DNA of 10,592 nucleotides from JAEXNA01 sp050486105 (GTDB taxonomy: Bacteria; Vulcanimicrobiota; Xenobia; Xenobiales; JADMJV01): NCBI GenBank assembly GCA_050486105.1, contig JBJHCR010000235.1, positions 1 to 10,592 on the forward strand. Reading direction: 5' to 3'. Shown piece by piece: positions 1-5,541 of the stretch (within the stretch, counting starts at the first letter, position 1; every line of letters starts with the position of its first letter). The translations under genes were made by a program, and so were the position numbers. Under the pieces are notes generated by a model. It was given only the letters and a program-made list of their open reading frames with translations, made no database searches and was not told where the DNA came from.

Positions 1-2
1 GA

Positions 3-56
3 GACAGTCGTCTGACCAGCCGGCGAATCTCGATGAAGCAAGGGAGGATGTCATGA
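3..56 (+). CDS. C-terminal end of a probable ABC transporter ATPase (FetA/YbbL-like), partial
   Basis: The reading frame entering from the left edge reads DSRLTSRRISMKQGRMS and stops with TGA at 54-56. The tail R-R-I-S-M-K-Q-G-R-M resembles the C-terminal beta strand of ABC ATPases, which often end in a pattern like 'DR...L..GR'. The stop overlaps the start of the following permease gene (ATGA at 53-56), the usual translational coupling of an ATPase-permease pair. FetB-type permeases are normally encoded next to their ATPase FetA, so context supports the call. Only 17 residues are visible, with no Walker or signature motif, so the identity is inferred mainly from position. Confidence 0.45.
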   Translation, partial: DSRLTSRRISMKQGRMS

Positions 57-865
57 TGGAAGCCCTCGAGGCCGTCGACCCTTGGCGCCTGGCCTTCTTG
101 TTTCTTTATCTCGGCGCTGCTTTTCTGCTCATGCTCCGGCTTCGCTTGACCTTCGTCGGTGAGGCTTTTTGGGGTGCTCTCAGGGCGGCGGCTCAGTTGG
201 CGGTGATGGGCTCGGTTTTGCTTTTCGTGTTCGAAGTCGATCGCTTGCCTTTATCCCTGGCCCTGTTGGCGCTCATGATCGTGGTGGCCGCTTGGACGGC
301 GGCTCGACGCGCCAACGTTTGGAATTCGACTCTGGCTTTTTCGATGGCGGTCATGCTGACGACTACGGTGATCATCGTGCTGCCCATGGTGTTGGTTGGA
401 GTGTTCGAGCCTCGACCCAGCTTCTTGATCCCCATCTCAGGTATGGTGATCGGCAACGCCATGAACGCTACCGCTCTCGCCTTGGAGCGGCTGCAGTCGG
501 ACCTGGCGGCCCGTCGGGACAGAATCGAAGGCTACCTCGCTCTGGGCATCGATCCGGATACGGCGACCCGAGCGTCCGCAGAATCGACCCTCAACGCCTC
601 ATTGATTCCGAGCTTGAACAGTCTGAAGACCACGGGTGTCGTGCACATACCGGGGATGATGACGGGCATGATGATCGCCGGCCAGCACCCCATGAAGGCA
701 GCCGAGATGCAGCTGACCATCCTTTACCTGATCTTCGTTGCCGCCCTCTTGAGTTCACTTATGGTCACCCATCTGGGCCGGCGGCTCTACTTCACCCGTA
801 TGGAAGCCTTGCGTCTCCCACGGCCCTCGGCAGACCGAAGGTCCGGCAGGAACCACCAATATTAA
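53..865 (+). CDS. fetB: FetB/YbbM-family ABC transporter permease (UPF0014), putative metal (iron) export
   Basis: Predicted inner-membrane permease of 270 residues, close to the usual FetB/YbbM length. Several hydrophobic segments are visible (about residues 13-30, 48-61, 66-82, 98-117, 222-240). Family hallmarks are the segment P-I-S-G-M-V-I-G-N-A-M at about 127-137 and the later block L-I-P-S-L-N-S-L-K-T-T-G followed by I-P-G-M-M-T-G-M-M-I-A-G at about 199-210. In E. coli the FetAB pair is linked to iron export and peroxide resistance; the substrate here is inferred from the family. A strong Shine-Dalgarno, AGGGAGG at 41-47, lies 5 nt before the ATG at 53; a second in-frame ATG at 56 is an alternative. 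The start overlaps the stop of the upstream ATPase tail, indicating an operon. Frames are clean with no sign of decay. Confidence 0.9.
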   Translation: MMEALEAVDPWRLAFLFLYLGAAFLLMLRLRLTFVGEAFWGALRAAAQLAVMGSVLLFVFEVDRLPLSLALLALMIVVAAWTAARRANVWNSTLAFSMAVMLTTTVIIVLPMVLVGVFEPRPSFLIPISGMVIGNAMNATALALERLQSDLAARRDRIEGYLALGIDPDTATRASAESTLNASLIPSLNSLKTTGVVHIPGMMTGMMIAGQHPMKAAEMQLTILYLIFVAALLSSLMVTHLGRRLYFTRMEALRLPRPSADRRSGRNHQY

Positions 866-948
866 ATTTGAGCTTTTTGACTGAACCAACGCCTCCGGCG
901 CCAAAACCGTAACCCCCGATCCTGTGCGTCCTTTCGGCGCCCAGATCA

Positions 949-970
949 TGCGTATTCCAGTGAATACGCA
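949..970. repeat. Perfect 9-bp-stem hairpin
   Basis: TGCGTATTC and GAATACGCA form a perfect 9-bp inverted repeat around a 4-nt loop (CAGT). It lies 84 bp after the fetB stop and just before the propeller remnant. No T-tract follows, so it is not a classical intrinsic terminator. It could be a protein-binding palindrome, an end fragment of a mobile element, or a relic. Confidence 0.5.
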
Positions 971-991
971 GGTCAAGGCAAAAGCGAGGAG

Positions 992-1307
992 TGGTCGGTG
1001 AATAAGCCTCCGGGGGAGCACAGTGAAGTGAAGCTCGATGTCACCGAGGGAACTTGGATATCCTTGGACGTCTCTCCCGACGGACGCTACCTCTACTTCT
1101 CTCGAGACGCAACCTCTGGGCCCACCTTTTCTGTACAATAAGGATCCCAACGCCGGCATCCACGCTGTCGAGCGCCTGGATCGGCAAACCGGCAAGATCG
1201 AGCGCATCCTGGGAGGACGCCTGTACCAAGCCGATAACATGGCCGAACTGGCCCCCAATCCTGGACCGGAACCGAAAGTTTGGTGGAGATCTCCTCAGAA
1301 CTTTTAA
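992..1307 (+). pseudogene. Frameshifted remnant of a PD40/WD40-like beta-propeller protein
   Basis: Frame 1 (from about 992) reads W-S-V-N-K-P-P-G, then D-V-T-E-G-T-W-I-S-L-D-V-S-P-D-G-R-Y-L-Y-F-S-R-D, and ends with a TAA at 1139. The 'V-S-P-D-G-R-Y-L-Y-F' block is typical of TolB/PD40-type propeller blades, and 'TEGTW.S.DVSPDG' resembles the start of periplasmic propeller-amidohydrolase proteins. From about 1122 a second frame continues P-P-F-L-Y-N-K-D-P-N-A-G-I and V-E-R-L-D-R-Q-T-G-K-I-E-R-I-L-G-G to a stop at 1305-1307, again propeller-like (the 'D..TG....ILGG' style). A frameshift near 1112-1125 joins the two pieces. No start with a ribosome site is visible and the whole is far shorter than a propeller. 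I read it as a decayed internal fragment. Family assignment is from motif recall only. Confidence 0.55.
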
Positions 1308-1336
1308 CACCTTGTTCGCTCTAGTTCTTTGCCCCC

Positions 1337-1342
1337 TATGCT
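1337..1342 (+). promoter_or_regulatory. -10-like element TATGCT before the coiled-coil gene
   Basis: TATGCT ends 11 nt before the ATG at 1354. A weak TTGTTC (1312-1317) sits 19 bp upstream, a longer than ideal spacer. There is no Shine-Dalgarno between this hexamer and the ATG, so the transcript may have a 5' leader of only a few bases. Inference from spacing only. Confidence 0.4.
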
Positions 1343-1353
1343 AGACTGGACCT

Positions 1354-1806
1354 ATGTCAAACCAAGAGGCACTCCGTGAACTACTCAGCGCCGTCCACCG
1401 CATCGAATCCCGTCTGGACGGCCACGACCAGCGCTTCGAATCCATAGACCAGCGCTTCGAGTCCATAGACCAGCGTTTTGAATCCATGGACCAGCGCTTT
1501 GTATCCATAGACCGACACTTCGAGGAGCAAAAAGTGCAGGTCAACACTCTCACCGAGTTCACCGTGACCAGCCTGAACTCCATCGGACTAGAGATGAGAG
1601 TTCTTAACGGCCGGGTGCATAACGTTGAACAAACTCTCGAAACCCTAGACCACCGGGTTCTCAAGCTTGAGTTGAACTTCGAAGACTTCCGCTCTGATAC
1701 CCGAGCCTATTGGGAGCAACTCAACGACACCCGCAGCCACTCGGCCCATCAGCAAAAGCAACTCGACGACCACGAAAAACGGCTGCGCCGGCTCGAAGCG
1801 AGCTAG
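1354..1806 (+). CDS. Coiled-coil protein with tandem 7-residue repeats, function unknown
   Basis: This 150-residue protein begins M-S-N-Q-E-A-L-R-E-L-L and is strongly charged. Residues 25-52 contain four nearly identical heptads, D-Q-R-F-E-S-I/M, with a degenerate fifth (D-R-H-F-E-E). Weaker heptad periodicity continues: N-S-I-G-L-E-M-R-V-L-N-G-R-V at about 74-87, then V-E-Q-T-L-E-T-L-D-H-R-V-L-K-L-E-L-N at about 91-108. The last third is hydrophilic and ends R-L-R-R-L-E-A-S. There is no signal peptide or membrane segment, so a cytoplasmic elongated coiled coil is likely. The ATG is preceded by a -10-like box rather than a ribosome site. Similar short heptad-repeat proteins are common and uncharacterised; an oligomerising or scaffolding role is only a guess. 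The reverse strand is also partly open here because of the repeats, but its product is low-complexity. Confidence 0.65.
   Translation: MSNQEALRELLSAVHRIESRLDGHDQRFESIDQRFESIDQRFESMDQRFVSIDRHFEEQKVQVNTLTEFTVTSLNSIGLEMRVLNGRVHNVEQTLETLDHRVLKLELNFEDFRSDTRAYWEQLNDTRSHSAHQQKQLDDHEKRLRRLEAS
1426..1530 (+). repeat. 21-bp tandem repeat (four copies plus a degenerate fifth)
   Basis: Units start at 1426, 1447, 1468 and 1489, with a diverged unit at 1510-1530. Each encodes D-Q-R-F-x-S-I/M. Most differences between copies are at third codon positions (CGC/CGT, TTC/TTT, GAA/GAG), supporting selection on the + frame. The period is exactly one coiled-coil heptad, so copy-number change would lengthen the rod without breaking register. 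Confidence 0.85.
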
Positions 1807-1866
1807 TCTTCTCTGCTTCCACCCTGCCACCCAGGACAAAGCTTCGTAATCCTGGAACCTGTGAGC

Positions 1867-1983
1867 ATGTTCAACGTCCGACTCTCAAGAGCACTCTTAG
1901 CTCTGCTCCTGGCCTCGACCCTGGCCCCCTTGGACTCACACCCAAACTCTCCAGGCCTCAAGCCCAAAATTCTCGAAGTGTGA
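1867..1983 (+). CDS. Possible 38-residue secreted or membrane small protein
   Basis: A short frame reads M-F-N-V-R-L-S-R, then a hydrophobic run A-L-L-A-L-L-L-A-S-T-L-A-P, then a polar tail ending K-P-K-I-L-E-V and TGA at 1981. This is the layout of a signal peptide: Arg-containing start, hydrophobic core, small residues near a possible cleavage site. A GTG two codons upstream (1861) is an alternative start. No convincing ribosome site or -10 box precedes it. It may be a real micro-protein, the surviving start of a decayed secreted protein, or chance. Nothing else gene-like is visible in 1807-2039. Confidence 0.25.
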   Translation: MFNVRLSRALLALLLASTLAPLDSHPNSPGLKPKILEV

Positions 1984-2039
1984 GGCCCCAGCTCTCACCA
2001 GGAACAGGGGGACTGAGAATCTGCAATGAACTTACTCGG

Positions 2040-2465
2040 ATGGGGTTAATTCGAGACCTTAAAGTTCTTGTCGAAAGCTTTATTGGGCGAGTTTGCTACA
2101 CCAAAGAAGAATGGGATATGCTGCGTGGGGTCATCGACCCGAGCGATGATCCTGTAGTAAAGGTCGTGGACCTCATTTTACACTTCGCTGTAAACGATAA
2201 AGCATCAAGCGTCCGGTTTCTCCTTCGACCTGGGGAAACCAATTTTGGGGTCTTTAATGTGGTTCAAGGTGAAGAGACCGAAGTCATGTCGCCACCAACC
2301 CACATCTACACTGATATGCAAGCGATCTTGGCCAAGAGGGCAGGGCTCGAAGAGGGAAACGAACGCTCCTCGAACCAGGGCTCGTTCGAGTTCGACCATG
2401 ACACGCGCGCCTACCAGTGTCAGGTGATGTTCAACGAGACTGGGTTGACCATCCACCTCAGATAG
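2040..2465 (+). CDS. Small protein resembling the pre-ATPase domain of GspE/PilB-type secretion ATPases, without the ATPase core
   Basis: The product is 141 residues from the ATG at 2040. Residues 37-60 read D-P-V-V-K-V-V-D-L-I-L-H-F-A-V-N-D-K-A-S-S-V-R-F. This resembles the block just before the RecA-like core in type II secretion/type IV pilus ATPases ('PVVKLVNLIL..AI...ASDIH.E'). Residues 81-104 (E-V-M-S-P-P ... A-I-L-A-K-R-A-G-L-E-E) resemble the 'MSPP..L...I..R.K..AGL' segment that follows it. The usual D-I-H is replaced by S-V-R, and there is no Walker A, so it cannot be a complete ATPase. The C-terminus (C-Q-V-M-F-N-E-T-G-L-T-I-H-L-R) looks like a final beta strand rather than an abrupt truncation. 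No clear ribosome site precedes the ATG, and the frame is open further upstream, but that part is low-complexity. The GspE resemblance is from motif memory and needs a profile search. Confidence 0.55.
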   Translation: MGLIRDLKVLVESFIGRVCYTKEEWDMLRGVIDPSDDPVVKVVDLILHFAVNDKASSVRFLLRPGETNFGVFNVVQGEETEVMSPPTHIYTDMQAILAKRAGLEEGNERSSNQGSFEFDHDTRAYQCQVMFNETGLTIHLR

Positions 2466-2470
2466 AGGTC

Positions 2471-2698
2471 ACAACTTGTTGACTTAGGATCTGGCCAGGA
2501 ATAACTTTCTAGTTTCGAGTGCGGAGGCGCCGGGGCCACCCACGCAAGCGCGGGTTCCCGGCGTCCCCGTGGGTGTGGCAAGGCGCTTTTGACGCGGTTT
2601 GTTTGACACAAATAAGGAGAAAGCAACGAAGCCAGCGGGGATGGATCCGCGCTCCAAATCGGGAAGTTATTCCTGGCCAGATCCTTACTGTAAGTTGT
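2471..2698. mobile_element. MITE-like element with perfect 22-bp inverted repeats
   Basis: The 22-bp segment at 2486-2507 (beginning AGGATCTGGCC) is the exact reverse complement of 2664-2685 (ending GGCCAGATCCT). Outside these arms, ACAACTT at 2471-2477 pairs with AAGTTGT at 2692-2698 after short unpaired spacers, so the inverted repeat extends with an interruption. The enclosed DNA (about 156 bp) has no credible gene and contains a second, GC-rich inverted repeat. Size and structure fit a miniature inverted-repeat transposable element or a dispersed palindromic repeat. I do not see an unambiguous target-site duplication. It begins just after the stop codon of the preceding gene (2465), so it could also fold as an RNA hairpin at that gene's 3' end. 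Confidence 0.6.
2527..2586. repeat. GC-rich imperfect hairpin inside the inverted-repeat element
   Basis: GCGCC (2527-2531) pairs with GGCGC (2582-2586). GCCACCCAC (2535-2543) pairs with GTGGGTGTGGC (2569-2579) with a 2-nt bulge, and CGGGTTCCCG (2551-2560) forms a small inner hairpin. The nested pairings give a long cruciform or a strongly folded RNA. It resembles dispersed palindromic repeats of the REP type, but that needs a genome-wide search for further copies. Confidence 0.5.
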
Positions 2699-2816
2699 CG
2701 GCAACAGTGTCTGACAAGGCTGTCGGCGTAGCTGCTATGATCGTGCAAGGCAAGGAGGCCTTGAACGATGATACCAAAAGCTACCTAGTCCCAGCTCAAT
2801 GAGCTTCGCTAGGCTG

Positions 2817-2856
2817 TTGAGAATTGGCGGCGGTCACCTAGGCCGCCATTGAGAAT
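2817..2856. repeat. 24-bp hairpin exactly bracketed by 8-bp direct repeats
   Basis: TTGAGAAT occurs at 2817-2824 and again at 2849-2856. The 24 bp between them begin TGGCGGC and end GCCGCCA, a perfect 7-bp inverted repeat with a 10-nt loop. The direct repeats abut the hairpin on both sides, as a target duplication around a tiny insertion or excision scar would. No T-tract follows, so it is unlikely to be a terminator. It may be coincidence given its size. Confidence 0.4.
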
Positions 2857-3041
2857 GCCCAAACACCTCTGGTCGGCAGCGGCGCTTCTCGCCACCGAGA
2901 TAGGGGTGGGGACCGTTGTCTATGCTCTGAAAATCGAACATGGGAAGCTAGGAGGCTGGCCGAACAGCTACGGTACTCTGATCAATCGACCCAGACGTCA
3001 CGATACCCCGAGGGTCTGCCCCCGGCGCCGACCTTTGTTGA

Positions 3042-3318
3042 AGTCCCTGCGGCCACGGTCGCAATGGGGCGGCTAAGTTCGCTGGGGCCTTAAAAGTCAG
3101 AATTCCCCATCCCGAGCTGAAAAAAGGTGACCTCTGCCCGAATTGCCCGCCTGGCAAGGTCTATCCTACCAAGAAACTCAACATTCTTATTCGGTTGGAC
3201 CGAAGCGGTAACGGCTTCGCCTTGTGGCATGGCGCCCATTCAGGCGACCATCTACGAGATGGAGAGCCTTCGCTGCAATCTCTGTGGAGCGAGCTACACG
3301 GCTCCGGCTCCGGAAGGC
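3042..3318 (+). pseudogene. Frameshifted N-terminal remnant of an IS66-family transposase
   Basis: From 3042 one frame reads S-P-C-G-H-G-R-N-G-A-A-K-F-A-G-A-L-K-V, then R-I-P-H-P-E-L-K-K-G-D-L-C-P-N-C-P-P-G-K-V-Y-P, then L-I-R-L near 3195. Similarity resumes about 30 nt later in another frame: A-P-I-Q-A-T-I-Y-E-M-E-S-L-R-C-N-L-C-G, then Y-T-A-P-A-P-E-G ending near 3318. The C-P-N-C and C-N-L-C pairs match the zinc-binding region near the N-terminus of IS66-type transposases, where 'GHGRNGA', 'VPHPELK.GD.CP.C' and 'APEGVG' are characteristic. The frameshift lies between about 3195 and 3227. The upstream N-terminus and the whole DDE catalytic domain are missing. The second frame runs on to a stop at 3432, but that part (residues after E-G-D-G-Y) has no IS66 similarity I recognise. 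No terminal repeats were identified. Confidence 0.7.
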
Positions 3319-3520
3319 GACGGATATCGCCTGGAGGCGGCCCTCGGCCCGGACGACAGCCACCTTCTCGACGACTACCAGGTCACTATATCCATGCCCG
3401 AGCTCGTCAAGAGCCTCCCGGAGGATTTGTAGAGGAGCCTGATTCAAATCTCTACGGTATCGCGGAAGTGGGGCTTCAGAGCAGGAAGATGGTTGCCTGG
3501 TTCAGATGCTACGGAACCTG

Positions 3521-4777
3521 TCAACTATCCCAAACAGTAGTGGTGCACTCGTCACAAACCTTGAGCAATCGCTTTTTCCGGCAAAAAGTCAGAAAGAAAG
3601 TGTCCAAAGAGAGCCCAAAGTCAAAACTGAACTTGGCACGATAGAGATCCCCTGAAGGCACCAGCGTGATTGGATCTCCGCTCAGAGAGCCTTGCTCGAT
3701 CTTTTCGAGAACGGAAATGTTCGGCTCTCTGTAGGCGTCCGAGAACTTACCCAGGAGCCCCCGGAGCCAGAACTCAGGCGTGAGATCCCCTTCCAGGACA
3801 ACTCTAACTTTTTTCCGTTCGTAGAGGAGTACTCCGGACAAATTTTCCTCGCCTTTTACCCGGATGTCAATCTGAAAGTCGGGTCCGCGCAGAACTCCAG
3901 GCAGCGAAACCGCTTTTCTGAGCTGGTGGGGTAAACGGAAATCAAGTTCGTTGCGCTTTACAAACAAGACAAACAAAGTACAAACGACAATGACAATAAG
4001 CATCGGGATTCGTGTGAACTTTGACGAAACCGGAGGCGGTGCCTTTTTAGAGATCTTTCCCGAACGTTTGAGTCGGTTCAGGTACTTTATGGCTGGTTGG
4101 TACCCCTCCTTTGCCACTTGGGCCAGGACTACAGACGCTTGTCTCTTTTCGTTTTCGTTTCCACTTTCCCGCAGCAGGACGGCGTACAGATACCTTGACT
4201 CAGCGTGCCCGGTCTCAGCGGCTTCCTTCAGCAGCGTCCTGGCTCTCTCCGGACTTCTCTCGACTCCCTCACCAGTTTGATAACATTCCGCCAAAGCTAT
4301 CATGGAAGGCGCAAAGGATTGCTCGGCTAGGTCTTCTAGGCGACGCACTCCCTCCGGCTTGTCCGTTTCGACGCCCTGCCCCCGCAGATAGGCTATAGCG
4401 AGGCTGTGTTCGGCCGGAGCGAAGCGACGCTCAGCGGCCATCTGGTACCAGCTGAAGGCCTCTGAGGCGTCCAGGGCAACGCCTTGACCTTCTCTGAGAG
4501 CGTCGGCTAGTCGGACTTGTCCTGCCAGATGACCAGCTTCCGCAGCCTTACGATACAATTTCGCCGCCTGAGCAAGATTTTTGGTTACACCCTTTCCTTG
4601 CGCATAGGCCACTCCAAGTTCGTACTGAGAATCCACATCTCCGAACTTGGCTCGCCGCTTCAAGCCTTTAATGCCTTGGGCTTCTGGCCCAGGTTGCGAG
4701 AAGGCCGGTCCACTGAGGACAACTAAAAGGAAGATTAAAGCCGTTCGTCCGATGGTCTTCATCGGTTGGAATTTCAA
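3521..4777 (-). CDS. Membrane-anchored Sel1-repeat protein
   Basis: The product is 418 residues. An N-terminal signal peptide (hydrophobic run about 12-24, ending G-P-A-F-S-Q) is followed by about five Sel1-like repeats between residues 42 and 230, each with the 'A...G...A...L...Y..G.GV......A...Y..AAE.G' pattern. A single membrane segment follows (about 257-274, I-P-M-L-I-V-I-V-V-C-T-L-F-V-L-F-V), then a C-terminal domain of about 140 residues that I do not recognise. Sel1 repeats are helical pairs that bind partner proteins. The repeats would be exported, but with the second membrane segment the C-terminal domain would be cytoplasmic if the signal is cleaved. The chosen start is TTG at 4777 because AGGAAAGGTGAG lies just upstream; the ATG at 4762 (residue 6) lacks a ribosome site. 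The gene stands alone between decayed DNA and a divergent Uma2 gene. Confidence 0.85.
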   Translation of the reverse strand: MKFQPMKTIGRTALIFLLVVLSGPAFSQPGPEAQGIKGLKRRAKFGDVDSQYELGVAYAQGKGVTKNLAQAAKLYRKAAEAGHLAGQVRLADALREGQGVALDASEAFSWYQMAAERRFAPAEHSLAIAYLRGQGVETDKPEGVRRLEDLAEQSFAPSMIALAECYQTGEGVERSPERARTLLKEAAETGHAESRYLYAVLLRESGNENEKRQASVVLAQVAKEGYQPAIKYLNRLKRSGKISKKAPPPVSSKFTRIPMLIVIVVCTLFVLFVKRNELDFRLPHQLRKAVSLPGVLRGPDFQIDIRVKGEENLSGVLLYERKKVRVVLEGDLTPEFWLRGLLGKFSDAYREPNISVLEKIEQGSLSGDPITLVPSGDLYRAKFSFDFGLSLDTFFLTFCRKKRLLKVCDECTTTVWDS

Positions 4778-4784
4778 TCTTTAT

Positions 4785-4796
4785 CTCACCTTTCCT
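4785..4796 (-). promoter_or_regulatory. Ribosome binding site supporting a TTG start
   Basis: On the minus strand AGGAAAGGTGAG ends 7 nt before the TTG at 4777. The first ATG, 15 nt further in, is preceded by an A/T-rich stretch without a Shine-Dalgarno match. This favours TTG as the real start of the Sel1-repeat gene. Both choices keep the signal peptide. Confidence 0.55.
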
Positions 4797-4953
4797 ACAA
4801 GGGAAGCTAAAGGGGAAGGTCGAGCTCAAGCGCCGAGGCAAGGACAGCTTTTTGCTGCTCAATCGAGGATTTCATTGGGTCAACGAGGAGCCCTACAATC
4901 GTTGAGCCCTCACTGACGTTTGCCCGACCTATCACCGGGATCTTCGCCTGTGG

Positions 4954-4959
4954 TAAACT
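4954..4959 (+). promoter_or_regulatory. -10-like element TAAACT before the Uma2 gene
   Basis: TAAACT (within TGGTAAACTACAGGT) ends 6 nt before the ATG at 4966. Transcription would start at or next to the A of the ATG, giving a leaderless mRNA. No Shine-Dalgarno is present between box and start, and I cannot recognise a good -35 hexamer. It matches the arrangement seen at 1337, 9568 and 9659. Confidence 0.4.
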
Positions 4960-4965
4960 ACAGGT

Positions 4966-5502
4966 ATGACCATCAAGTTGACCTATCGTGAATACGCTCT
5001 GCTGCCTGAGGGTGACCGCCGCGAGCTGATCGAAGGAGATTTTTCCATGACGCCGGCCGCGGGTGAGAAACATCAGCGCTTGAGTCGCAATCTGCAGTTC
5101 GAGTTGCACAAATTCCTTGATGAAAGTCCCCTGGGAGAACTCTACGACGCCCCTTTTGATGTGATTCTGGAAGAGTGCACAGTGGTGCAGCCTGACCTCT
5201 TGATCGTCCTCGAAGATCGCCGCAGCCGCATTGTCCCCGAGGGACTCCGGGGCGCTCCTAATTTTCTGGTGGAGATCTTGTCTCCTTCGGCCCCGGAACG
5301 AGACCGGATTTTGAAACGCCGACTGTACGAGAAATTCGGAGTCCAGGAATACTGGATCCTAGACCCTGAGGCCCAAACCGTGGAACAATTGGTGGCAAAG
5401 CAGGGGCAACTCGAAACCCTGGCCACCTACCATCGCCAGGATCGAATCCCTTCCGCGGTCGTTTCAGGAATGGAGATCAACCTCTCCCGGGTTTTTCGAT
5501 AA
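4966..5502 (+). CDS. Uma2-family (DUF820) PD-(D/E)XK nuclease-like protein
   Basis: This 178-residue protein has the typical full length and order of Uma2 proteins. T-Y-R-E-Y-A-L-L-P at 6-14 leads to R-R-E-L-I-E-G-D at 18-25. Then come V-V-Q-P-D-L-L-I-V at 73-81, L-V-E-I-L-S-P-S at 101-108 and K-R-R-L-Y-E-K-F-G-V-Q-E-Y-W-I-L-D-P at 117-134. By family analogy D77 and E103 correspond to the acidic PD-(D/E)XK-fold residues. Uma2 genes are abundant in cyanobacteria and several other phyla, often in many copies, and their biological role is unresolved; a link to DNA cleavage or mobile DNA is only suspected. The TPR gene follows 39 nt downstream on the same strand, so the two may be co-transcribed. 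The probable start has a -10-like box directly upstream and no ribosome site. Confidence 0.9.
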   Translation: MTIKLTYREYALLPEGDRRELIEGDFSMTPAAGEKHQRLSRNLQFELHKFLDESPLGELYDAPFDVILEECTVVQPDLLIVLEDRRSRIVPEGLRGAPNFLVEILSPSAPERDRILKRRLYEKFGVQEYWILDPEAQTVEQLVAKQGQLETLATYHRQDRIPSAVVSGMEINLSRVFR

Positions 5503-5541
5503 CTCCAGGAGCGAACCGAGAGCTTGGGGAAGCGGCCACCT

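Larger units (their letters stand above)
2466..3041. other. Gene-free, repeat-rich decayed region
   Basis: I see no convincing gene here. The stretch holds a large inverted-repeat element (2471-2698), an internal GC-rich hairpin (2527-2586), a short palindrome AGCTCAATGAGCT near 2793-2805, and a hairpin bracketed by 8-bp direct repeats (2817-2856). Short frames on both strands have Arg/Pro-rich compositions typical of noncoding GC-rich DNA. The IS66 transposase remnant begins just after it. Together this looks like a graveyard of mobile-element insertions. Confidence 0.55.

Noticed and set aside
169..912. Second long + frame inside fetB
   Set aside because: It is a Gly/Arg-rich out-of-frame shadow of the clear FetB permease.
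755..1258. Minus-strand ORF of 167 codons across the fetB end and propeller remnant
   Set aside because: It has no recognisable motif and biased composition, and it overlaps the real fetB C-terminus.
1710..2465. A longer version of the GspE-like gene starting at 1710
   Set aside because: The first 110 codons overlap the coiled-coil gene and then run through low-complexity sequence. Protein-like character begins at the ATG at 2040.
2599..2802. Possible small gene after the hairpin element
   Set aside because: It runs through an arm of the inverted repeat and has no motif or plausible conservation signal.
2849..3076. Small + frame with a hydrophobic start (M-P-K-H-L-W-S-A-A-A-L-L)
   Set aside because: The hydrophobic stretch is short and the remainder is Arg/Pro-rich and overlaps the IS66 remnant in another frame. 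Likely chance.
4807..5109. Minus-strand ORF of 100 codons over the Uma2 start
   Set aside because: It overlaps the well-supported Uma2 gene. A shorter version inside the spacer (from about 4945, reading I-G-R-A-N-V-S-E-G) looks protein-like but has no start support.
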